Assembly: GCA_002450075.1 (NCBI GenBank)
Contig: DJYJ01000044.1
Coordinates: 1 to 27,209 of the forward strand
Length of the DNA stretch: 27,209 bases
Direction: 5' to 3'
DNA from: Clostridiales bacterium UBA6981
Lineage (GTDB): Bacteria; Bacillota; Clostridia; Oscillospirales; Oscillospiraceae
Below are positions 15,484 to 22,790 of this stretch, piece by piece. The notes beneath the pieces are model-generated. The model had not been told where the DNA came from. It made no database searches and saw only the letters and a program-made list of their open reading frames with translations. Position 1 is the first letter of the stretch, and each line of letters begins with the position of its first letter. A program made the position numbers and the translations under genes.

Positions 15484-15510
15484 AACGCCGCTCCGAGAGG
15501 AGCGGCGTTT
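15484..15510. terminator. Hairpin terminator between tatD and the capA-like gene
   Basis: AACGCCGCTCC (15484-15494) pairs with GGAGCGGCGTT (15499-15509) around GAGA. The + side has a short T run; the minus side continues as TTCTTTTC, so both directions are plausible. Confidence 0.85.
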
Positions 15511-15521
15511 GTTATTGTATC

Positions 15522-16742
15522 TTATTGATGCTGGGAGTGCCAGTCGCTGTAATCGGCCTGACCGTCGGGCCCGGCATAGCTGCCGTCGATTTTGCTCAGG
15601 GCGCGGTTATAGTCGTCGGAGCCCTCTTCATAAGGCGTCGGGCGGAAGTCATTATAGTCCGTCTTGGGCCTGCGCACGGCGGCGGAGAGGTTCGGGTCGG
15701 TGACGGGCAGGCTGCTGACGCAGCAGGGGATGATGTCATAGCCCACGATGCTGACCGTACCGTCCGTGCTGCGCTCGACCTTCAGCTGGACAATGGCGGT
15801 ATCCTGGTCGGAAGGGAAGGAGGAGCCGCCAAATATGAAGTTGCCCATCGAATAGAGGATGATGCCGCCGTTATATTCCTCCATCGGCTGCAGGCAGTGG
15901 GGGTGGGAGCCGTAGATGATGTCCGCACCCTCGTCGATGCAGCGACGACAGATATTGACCGTTTCGGGCGTTCTCTGCTCGGGGTAGTAGTTCAGCTCGA
16001 TGCCCATGTGGAAAGCACAGATGATGAGATCCGGATCCTCTTCTTTCAGCGCGTGGATCGCGGCGACGGCCTTTTCCTCATCGGGGCGGAAATCGCCATA
16101 GGCGTTGCTGAACTGGCAATAGATGCCCAGTCGCAGCCCGTTCGGCGTCGTCACGATCTGATATTCGTCGTTCTTGCCGTAGGCGATGCCGTATTCTTCG
16201 AGCGTGGCCCAGGTGTCGCGCTTGCCGGCCGTATGGAAGTCATCCGAGTGGTTGTTGGCCGTTGTGACAAAGTCGACACCGCCCTCGAGCAGAATGTTGG
16301 CCGAGGTGGTCGGCGCACGGAAGGAAAAGGTCTCGATCGAAGAGAGATACTGGTCGGAGAAGGTACACTCAAGATTACCGATGGTATATTCATCATCGCT
16401 GAAATACTGCACGACGTTGGAGAAGGGATAGCCGTAATCGCCGTTCATCGTGGCTTCAAAATGCACCGGCGTGCCGGGCGCACCCGTCAGCGTCAGATCG
16501 CCGATGAAGCTGAGCGTATACACCTCGGGCTCCGGTTCGGGCGTTGGCTCCGGCGTGGGTGCGACGAGCTCCGGGGTCACTTCCGGCGTGGCGGCAACAG
16601 GAGCCGCGCTCTCCTCCACCGGGACAGGCATGTTCACGTCTGTGTTTAGGGAGGAACCCGAGAAATCGGAGCGCATGAAAAGAAGGAAGCCGAGCGTGGC
16701 AACGGCGCAGAGAAGGGCAAGCGTACCAAACAACTTTTTCAT
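15522..16742 (-). CDS. CapA-family secreted/anchored metallophosphoesterase-like protein
   Basis: A 406-residue protein with an N-terminal signal peptide or anchor (MKKLFG then a hydrophobic run to ~residue 22), a Pro/Glu/Ala/Thr linker (about 38-73) and a CapA domain. This is the calcineurin-like fold found in poly-gamma-glutamate capsule proteins. Hallmarks are FIGDLTLTG (79-87), GNLECTFSD (122-130), TTANNHSDDF (160-169), AFHMGIELN (243-251) and YGSHPHCLQP (277-286), carrying the predicted metal ligands. CapA domains occur in many Firmicutes without any capsule operon, and no capB or capC neighbour is present. The substrate is therefore open. GAGG precedes ATG 16742, and it is transcribed alone from a TATAAT-type promoter. 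Confidence 0.9.
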   Translation of the reverse strand: MKKLFGTLALLCAVATLGFLLFMRSDFSGSSLNTDVNMPVPVEESAAPVAATPEVTPELVAPTPEPTPEPEPEVYTLSFIGDLTLTGAPGTPVHFEATMNGDYGYPFSNVVQYFSDDEYTIGNLECTFSDQYLSSIETFSFRAPTTSANILLEGGVDFVTTANNHSDDFHTAGKRDTWATLEEYGIAYGKNDEYQIVTTPNGLRLGIYCQFSNAYGDFRPDEEKAVAAIHALKEEDPDLIICAFHMGIELNYYPEQRTPETVNICRRCIDEGADIIYGSHPHCLQPMEEYNGGIILYSMGNFIFGGSSFPSDQDTAIVQLKVERSTDGTVSIVGYDIIPCCVSSLPVTDPNLSAAVRRPKTDYNDFRPTPYEEGSDDYNRALSKIDGSYAGPDGQADYSDWHSQHQ

Positions 16743-16791
16743 CTATTTTAACCTCGCAGCTGGAATGTCGAATCATGCATAAAACAGATGT

Positions 16792-16820
16792 ATTATAAAG
16801 AAGAATCTCTGGGAAAGCAA
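16792..16820 (-). promoter_or_regulatory. Predicted sigma-A promoter of the capA-like gene
   Basis: Minus strand TTGCTT (16820-16815), 17 bases, consensus TATAAT (16797-16792), about 50 bases upstream of the start codon. Confidence 0.7.
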
Positions 16821-16850
16821 GAGAGGATTCTTATTTTTCCCAGTAAAAAC

Positions 16851-16890
16851 AAAAAAATACCGGCTTCCCAATGGATCGGAAAGCCGGTAT
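16851..16890 (-). terminator. Terminator of hppA
   Basis: On the minus strand a 12-13 bp stem, ATACCGGCTTTCC against GGAAGCCGGTAT with one bulged base, runs directly into seven T residues (16857-16851). Confidence 0.92.
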
Positions 16891-16902
16891 CGTATTTGTG
16901 GA

Positions 16903-18900
16903 TCAGAGCAGACCGCTCTGGGTGAAGATCGGCGCAAAGACCAGCGCGACGACAGTCATCAGCTTGATGAGGATGTTGATCGAGGGGCCGGAGGTATCCT
17001 TGAACGGGTCGCCTACCGTGTCGCCGACGACAGCGGCCTTGTGCGCGGGCGAGCCCTTGCCGCCGTTATGGCCCTCTTCAATGTATTTTTTGGCATTGTC
17101 CCAGGCGCCGCCGGCGTTTGACATATAGATGGCGAGAAGCACGCCTGTGACGAGAGAGCCGGCCAGCAATCCGCCGAGCGCCTCGGTGCCGAGCAGAATG
17201 CCGACGAGCAGCGGGCAAATGACTGCCATCAGGCCGGGGACGATCATCTGCTGCAGTGCAGCCTTGGTCGAGATCGAGACGCAGGAGCTGTAATCCGGCT
17301 TGGCGTCGCCGTCAAGGATGCCGGGGATGTCGCGGAACTGACGGCGGACCTCTTCGATCATCTTATAGGCCGCCTTGGAGACAGAATCCATCGTGAGCGC
17401 GGAGAAGGCAAAGGGAAGCATGCCGCCGATGAGAAGACCGATGACGACCTCGGGGGAGAGAAGATTGATGCTCCCTAGCTTGACCTGGTCGGCATAGGAG
17501 ACAAAGAGCGCGAGCGCCGTCAGCGCGGCAGAGCCGATAGCAAAGCCCTTGCCCATGGCGGCGGTCGTGTTGCCGACGGCGTCGAGCTTGTCCGTGATCT
17601 CGCGGACATGGGGATCGAGACCGCTCATCTCAGCGATGCCGCCGGAGTTGTCAGCGATCGGTCCGTAGGCGTCAACAGCTACGGTGATGCCGGTGGTCGA
17701 GAGCATGCCGACGGCCGCGAGCGCGATGCCGTAGAGATTGCCGGTGGCCATATAGGAGATGTAGATGCCGACGGAGATCAGCACGATCGGCACCCAGGTG
17801 CTCTGCATACCGACGGCGATACCGCTGATGATCGTGGTGGCGGAGCCGGTCTCGGACTGGTCTGCGATACGCTTGACGGATTTGTAATCCTCGGAGGTAT
17901 AGACCTCCGTGACCTTGCCGATGACAAGTCCGACGAGCAGGCCGGCGACGATCGAGAAGGCACAGAAATAACCGCCGAAGAACAGCTTGCTGAAAACGAC
18001 GGAGGCCACTGCGACAAGCGCGGAGGAGATATAGGAGCCCATCTTCAGCGCGGCATGCGGATTGGCGTCTTCCTTGCCGCGGACAAAGAACGAGGCGATA
18101 ACAGAGGCGAAGATCCCGATTGCCGCGATCACGAGCGGGAAGAGCGCGCCGGCGTTCGAGAAGGTCTCATGCAGGCTCGCGTGCATCGTCACACCGAGCG
18201 TAAGAGCCGAGACGATCGCGCCGACATATGACTCGAACAGGTCAGCGCCCATACCGGCCACGTCGCCGACATTGTCACCGACGTTATCGGCAATGACAGC
18301 AGGGTTGCGTGGGTCATCCTCGGGAATGCCGACCTCAACCTTACCGACGAGGTCAGCGCCGACGTCGGCCGCCTTGGTATAAATGCCGCCGCCGACACGT
18401 GCGAAGAGTGCGATCGACGAGGCGCCGAGCGAGAAGCCGAACATCGAGTTGATGTTGCCGGTGATGTAAATGAGGCTGCAGCCGAGCAGACCGAGACCCA
18501 CGACGCACATGCCCATGACCGAGCCGCCGGAAAAGGCGATCGACAGAGCCTTGTTCATGCCGCTTTCCATGGCGGCATTGGCTGTGCGGACGTTCGCGCG
18601 GGTGGCCACGCGCATACCGAAGAAGCCGGCGGCGATCGAAAAGAGCGCACCGAGCAGGAAACAGACAGCCGTTCCGATGTCGATAAAGATCGCGATCAGC
18701 GCAAAGAGGACGACAATGAAGATCGCAAGGATCCGGTATTCCGACATCAGGAAAGCGTTGGCGCCCTCGGCGATGGCGGCGGCGATCTCCCGCATTCTTT
18801 CGTTGCCGGCGGGAGCCTTGGAGACATATACCGCCTTGTAGACTGCAAACAGCAGGGCTACCACGGAGAGGACAGGCGCAAGCCATACGATGCTTTCCAT
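16903..18900 (-). CDS. hppA: Membrane-bound ion-translocating pyrophosphatase, K+-dependent type
   Basis: A 665-residue protein with many membrane segments that couples hydrolysis of pyrophosphate to pumping H+ and/or Na+ across the membrane. The catalytic hallmarks are intact: DVGADLVGKVEVGIPEDDPR (179-198), then NPAVIADNVGDNVGDVAGMGADLFESY (199-225), and the C-terminal GDTVGDPFKDTSGPSINILIK. At the position that separates the two subfamilies the motif reads GNTTAA (443-448), with Ala where K+-independent enzymes carry Lys, so K+ dependence is predicted. Most Na+-pumping members are K+-dependent, but pumping specificity cannot be settled by eye. GAGAGGAGT precedes ATG 18900. It is a single-gene unit with its own promoter and terminator. 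Confidence 0.97.
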   Translation of the reverse strand: MESIVWLAPVLSVVALLFAVYKAVYVSKAPAGNERMREIAAAIAEGANAFLMSEYRILAIFIVVLFALIAIFIDIGTAVCFLLGALFSIAAGFFGMRVATRANVRTANAAMESGMNKALSIAFSGGSVMGMCVVGLGLLGCSLIYITGNINSMFGFSLGASSIALFARVGGGIYTKAADVGADLVGKVEVGIPEDDPRNPAVIADNVGDNVGDVAGMGADLFESYVGAIVSALTLGVTMHASLHETFSNAGALFPLVIAAIGIFASVIASFFVRGKEDANPHAALKMGSYISSALVAVASVVFSKLFFGGYFCAFSIVAGLLVGLVIGKVTEVYTSEDYKSVKRIADQSETGSATTIISGIAVGMQSTWVPIVLISVGIYISYMATGNLYGIALAAVGMLSTTGITVAVDAYGPIADNSGGIAEMSGLDPHVREITDKLDAVGNTTAAMGKGFAIGSAALTALALFVSYADQVKLGSINLLSPEVVIGLLIGGMLPFAFSALTMDSVSKAAYKMIEEVRRQFRDIPGILDGDAKPDYSSCVSISTKAALQQMIVPGLMAVICPLLVGILLGTEALGGLLAGSLVTGVLLAIYMSNAGGAWDNAKKYIEEGHNGGKGSPAHKAAVVGDTVGDPFKDTSGPSINILIKLMTVVALVFAPIFTQSGLL

Positions 18901-18957
18901 ATCAATACTCCTCTCAAAAAAGACTGAAAAAGAGAACGAAGTCCCTTTCCTTTGGTA

Positions 18958-18986
18958 ATTTTAACTTATTTACTGCTGCTTTTCAA
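18958..18986 (-). promoter_or_regulatory. Predicted sigma-A promoter of hppA
   Basis: Minus strand TTGAAA (18986-18981), 17 bases, TAAAAT (18963-18958), 58 bases upstream of the start codon. Confidence 0.6.
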
Positions 18987-19309
18987 GGTGCACAGACGTC
19001 TTTATCATGCAAAATCAACAAATTTATGGAAAACAACGAAAAAGAAAAAGTTGTCAGAAACCTTTTTGGCAACATGCACAAGCTGCGGCAGGCTCCTGTT
19101 TTGAAAAGAGAGCAAAAGCCGGAAATCGGCATCGAAACAAATCCTGTTTCAAAGCTTTTTTGAGGAATTGCACCGGAATAAAAACAAATATGACGGCTAT
19201 CCGCTATATATGAAAACTACGAGGGGCGAACTGACCAAGGGAAGCGGCAGGGACAGATCACAAAGAGGAAAGGACTGGTAAAAAAATAGTCGAAAAACAG
19301 AGCTCAAAC
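18987..19309. other. Non-coding gap between divergent hppA and glgB promoters
   Basis: About 320 bases between the two promoters with no supported gene. It is visibly more AT-rich than its surroundings. It holds a short hairpin, GAAACA/TGTTTC with loop AATCC (19134-19150), followed by a T run, and a small GCCG/CGGC hairpin (19118-19130). The only open frame of note (19007-19213, +) has no ribosome site and an atypical basic, low-hydrophobic composition. I see no recognisable riboswitch or operator. Confidence 0.5.
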
Positions 19310-19338
19310 TTGACGATGATGGAAAAAGTAGATACAAT
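19310..19338 (+). promoter_or_regulatory. Predicted sigma-A promoter of the glycogen cluster
   Basis: TTGACG (19310-19315), 17 bases, TACAAT (19333-19338), followed by AAAGGAG and ATG 19377. Confidence 0.75.
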
Positions 19339-19376
19339 AAAATACGAACTATAACAACTGCAAAGGAGAACACGGC

Positions 19377-21284
19377 ATGGACAAAAAGCTTATGCAGTAT
19401 ATCCCGCAGAATGACATCTATCTATTCAATACCGGCAACGCGCAGAAGGCCTGGCTGTGCTTCGGCTGCCGCTATATTCCGGAGATCGGACTTCACCGGT
19501 TCCTCCTCTGGGCGCCGAACGCAAGAGCCGTAAGCCTGGTGGGCGAGTTCAACGGCTGGGATCCGGCGGCAACGCCGATGGAACGCGTCGAGGGTGGCGT
19601 ATGGGCTGTTTTTGTCGAGAACATCGGACTCGGCGGTCTGTACAAATACGCGGTGACCCAGGCAAACGGTAAGGTCGTGTGGAAGACAGACCCCTTTGCC
19701 GCATGGGCGCAGAACGGAAGCGACAACGCGGCCATGGTATATGACGATCATTACGAGTGGACAGACGGCGCGTATATGAAAAAGCGCGCGAAGCGCGATT
19801 TTATGCACAGCCCGATGAGCATTTACGAGCTGCACGCCGGCTCGTGGAAGCCGTTCAGCTATGAGCGCGCGCAGTACCGCGACCTGGCGGACGAGCTTGC
19901 GGCGTACTGCAAGGAGATGGGCTATACGCACGTCGAGCTGATGCCGCTGATGGAGTACCCGTATGACGCCTCCTGGGGTTATCAGGTCACGGGCTATTAC
20001 GCACCGACCTCCCGTTACGGCAGACCGGAGGATTTTGCCTATCTGGTCGACAGATTGCACCGGGACGATATCGGCGTGATCATGGACTGGGTGCCGGCGC
20101 ACTTCCCGCGCGACGAGCACGGCCTTGCCAACTTTGACGGCACGCCGCTTTTCGAGTGCAAGGAGAAACGTATGGCCGAGCATCCCGAGTGGGGGACGCT
20201 GATCTTCGACTATGCCTCCAATCAGGTGCAGAGCTTTTTGATCTCCTCTGCCTGCAAGTTCTTTGAAGAATATCACATCGACGGGATTCGCGTGGATGCG
20301 GTCAGCTCGATGCTGTATCTTAATTATGGCCGCCGGGACGGCGAATACACGCCGAACCGCGAAGGCGGGTATATCAACCTTGACGCAGTGGCGTTTTTGC
20401 AAAAGCTCAACCGCACGATCCTTGTTAACTATCCCGGCGCGATCACGATCGCCGAGGAATCGACGGCCTTCCCGCTGATCACCGCGCCGCCCGAGAACGG
20501 GGGGCTGGGCTTCTGCTTCAAGTGGGATATGGGCTTTATGCACGACACGCTTGACTATATGCAGCTCGACCCCTATTTCCGCAGCTTCAACCACGATCGG
20601 CTCACCTTCTCGATGATGTACACCTTCTCGGAGAATTATATTCTGGCGTATTCTCACGACGAGGTCGTACACGGGAAGTATTCGATGATCAACAAGATGA
20701 GCGGCGATTACGACCAGAAGTTCGCCTCGCTGCGTACTCTGTACGGCTATCAGTTTGCCCATCCGGGCAAGAAGCTGACCTTTATGGGCAGCGAGTTCGG
20801 CCAGTTCATCGAATGGAACTGGGCCCAGCCGCTTGATTGGCTGCTGCTGGATTATCCCAAGCACGAGGCGCTGCGGCAGTACTGCCGAGAGCTCAACCGC
20901 CTGTATACGGCGGAGGACGTGTTCTATCGCTGTGACAACTCCTGGGACGGCTTCCGCTGGCTGAACGTCAACGACCGCGACAGAAGCACGATCGCCTTCC
21001 TGCGCACCTATCCGGGCGCGGAGCACGGTATCGTTTGTGTATGCAACTTTACACCGAACCGCTATGACGAATTCGTGATCGGCCTGCCGCAGGCGAGCAC
21101 GCTGCGCGAGGTTTTGAACAGCGATGACGAGCGCTATGGCGGAGGCGGCGTGAAGAACAGCGGCACGATCTACAGCCATCACATCGGCTTTTTGGATATG
21201 GAGCATTCGGCGAAGATCACCGTGCCGCCCATGTCCTGTGTCTACTTCCGCTATCGGCCGAAAAAACAGCATCTGCATCATTGA
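19377..21284 (+). CDS. glgB: 1,4-alpha-glucan branching enzyme
   Basis: A 635-residue GH13 enzyme that cuts alpha-1,4 chains and rejoins them as alpha-1,6 branches in glycogen. An N-terminal CBM48-type domain (~38-130; FLLWAPNARAVSLVGEFNGWD) precedes the barrel. Conserved GH13 regions are DWVPAHF (237-243), GIRVDAVSSMLYLNYGR (303-319) with nucleophile D307, TIAEES (357-362) with acid/base E360, and YSHDEVVHGK (425-434) with D428. The GSEFGQFIEWNW block (471-482) is typical of GlgB. The length matches GlgB lacking the extra N1 domain. AAAGGAG lies about 10 bases upstream of ATG 19377. It leads the cluster and is followed 27 bases later by glgA. Confidence 0.97.
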   Translation: MDKKLMQYIPQNDIYLFNTGNAQKAWLCFGCRYIPEIGLHRFLLWAPNARAVSLVGEFNGWDPAATPMERVEGGVWAVFVENIGLGGLYKYAVTQANGKVVWKTDPFAAWAQNGSDNAAMVYDDHYEWTDGAYMKKRAKRDFMHSPMSIYELHAGSWKPFSYERAQYRDLADELAAYCKEMGYTHVELMPLMEYPYDASWGYQVTGYYAPTSRYGRPEDFAYLVDRLHRDDIGVIMDWVPAHFPRDEHGLANFDGTPLFECKEKRMAEHPEWGTLIFDYASNQVQSFLISSACKFFEEYHIDGIRVDAVSSMLYLNYGRRDGEYTPNREGGYINLDAVAFLQKLNRTILVNYPGAITIAEESTAFPLITAPPENGGLGFCFKWDMGFMHDTLDYMQLDPYFRSFNHDRLTFSMMYTFSENYILAYSHDEVVHGKYSMINKMSGDYDQKFASLRTLYGYQFAHPGKKLTFMGSEFGQFIEWNWAQPLDWLLLDYPKHEALRQYCRELNRLYTAEDVFYRCDNSWDGFRWLNVNDRDRSTIAFLRTYPGAEHGIVCVCNFTPNRYDEFVIGLPQASTLREVLNSDDERYGGGGVKNSGTIYSHHIGFLDMEHSAKITVPPMSCVYFRYRPKKQHLHH

Positions 21285-21311
21285 TGCTTCCATGGGGAAA
21301 GGACAGGAAAA

Positions 21312-22790
21312 ATGAAGAAGGAATTTCGTGATCTTTTAAAGGAAAAGGGCAGAAAGAACATGCCGAACGTGCTGCTGGCCTCGGCTGAGTGTGCGCCGCT
21401 TTCCAAGACAGGCGGACTTGCCGACGTCGTCGGCACGCTGCCGAAGGCGCTGGCAAAGCTCGGCGTCGACGCGCGCGTCATCACGCCCTATCACCGCGTG
21501 ATCAAGCAGAAATACGCCGACAAGGTCGAGCATCTCTTTACGATCCGCTGCTATCTCGGCTGGCGCAGCTGCTATGTCGGGATCGAGCGGCTGATCCTCG
21601 ACGGCGTTATCATCTATCTCGTCGATAACGAGCAATATTTTGGCGACCGGATCTATTACGGAGGCTATCCCGAGGGCGAGCAGTATTCCTATTTCTGCCG
21701 CGCCGTACTCGAGGCGATCCCGCTGCTGGACTTCATGCCCGACGTGATCCACTGCAACGACTGGCACACTGCCATGCTGCCGATGCTGGCCCGTACCCAG
21801 TATCAGGGCCGCCAGCAGGACGGCATCCGCTATCTGCTGACGATCCACAACATCGCCTTCCAGGGCAAGTTCGGCTTTGACTATGTGCAGGAGCTGCTCG
21901 GAATCGACCCGAAATATTATACACCGGAGTTTATGGAGCTTTACGGCTGCGCAGACTATCTCAAGGGCGGCTGCGTGTTCGCCGACAGGATCAACACCGT
22001 AAGCCCCAGCTACGCCGAGGAGATCAAGACCTCGTATTATTCCGAGGGGCTGGACGGCATCCTCAACGCCCGCAGCGCTGAGGTTTCCGGTATCATCAAT
22101 GGCATCGACACCAAGGTCTTCAATCCTCACAGCGATCCGCTGATCCCGGCAAACTATGACCGGGCACATATGAAGGGAAAGGCCGTCTGCAAGGAAGAGC
22201 TGCAGCGTCGGATGGGTCTCGAGGTCAATCCCGATATCCCGATCATCGCGATGGTCACGCGCATGACCGAGCAGAAGGGCTTTGATCTTGTCGCGTCCCA
22301 GCTTGACCGGCTCATCTGCGGCCGCGATGTCGAGTTTATGCTGCTCGGCAGCGGCGACGCCCGATTCGAGGACTTCATGCGCGGCGCCGAGGCCCGCTAC
22401 AAAGGTCGCGTCTGCGCCTACATAGGCTATAACGAAGAGCTTGCGCATCTGGTTTACGCGGGCAGTGATTTTTATCTGATGCCCTCGCGCTTTGAGCCCT
22501 GCGGCCTGAGCCAGATGATCGCCATGCGCTACGGCACGATCCCCATCGTGCGCGAGACGGGCGGACTGAAGGACACGGTCGAGCCGTACAACTGCTTTAC
22601 CGGCAGCGGCAACGGTTTCTCCTTTGCCAACTACAATGCCGATGAGATGTATGACACGATCCTGTATGCCCTTGGTTGCTGCGGCGACAAGAAGGTCATG
22701 CGCTATCTCATCAGCCATGCCATGGAGGCGGACTTCAGCTTTGATCTCTCGGCGGAGGCGTACGCGAGGCTCTATGTATGCATGCTTTGA
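21312..22790 (+). CDS. glgA: Glycogen synthase (ADP-glucose type)
   Basis: A GT5 glycosyltransferase of 492 residues that extends alpha-1,4-glucan from ADP-glucose. Motifs visible are SKTGGLADVVGTLPKAL (31-47) with the donor-binding lysine, CNDWHTAMLP (148-157), INGIDTKVFNP (262-272), TRMTEQKGFD (316-325) and PSRFEPCGLSQMIAMRYG (391-408), the C-terminal donor-site block. I keep ATG 21312, with AAAGGA about 8-9 bases upstream. A start at 21360 (MPNVLLASAE) would match the usual GlgA N-terminus better but has a weaker ribosome site. The 3' end overlaps the following GH13 gene by 13 bases, suggesting translational coupling. Confidence 0.96.
   Translation: MKKEFRDLLKEKGRKNMPNVLLASAECAPLSKTGGLADVVGTLPKALAKLGVDARVITPYHRVIKQKYADKVEHLFTIRCYLGWRSCYVGIERLILDGVIIYLVDNEQYFGDRIYYGGYPEGEQYSYFCRAVLEAIPLLDFMPDVIHCNDWHTAMLPMLARTQYQGRQQDGIRYLLTIHNIAFQGKFGFDYVQELLGIDPKYYTPEFMELYGCADYLKGGCVFADRINTVSPSYAEEIKTSYYSEGLDGILNARSAEVSGIINGIDTKVFNPHSDPLIPANYDRAHMKGKAVCKEELQRRMGLEVNPDIPIIAMVTRMTEQKGFDLVASQLDRLICGRDVEFMLLGSGDARFEDFMRGAEARYKGRVCAYIGYNEELAHLVYAGSDFYLMPSRFEPCGLSQMIAMRYGTIPIVRETGGLKDTVEPYNCFTGSGNGFSFANYNADEMYDTILYALGCCGDKKVMRYLISHAMEADFSFDLSAEAYARLYVCML

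Noticed and set aside
19007..19213. A 68-codon plus-strand frame in the hppA-glgB gap
   Set aside because: There is no ribosome site, the composition is unnatural (Lys, Arg, Cys, Gln rich), and it crosses small hairpins; insufficient for a gene call.
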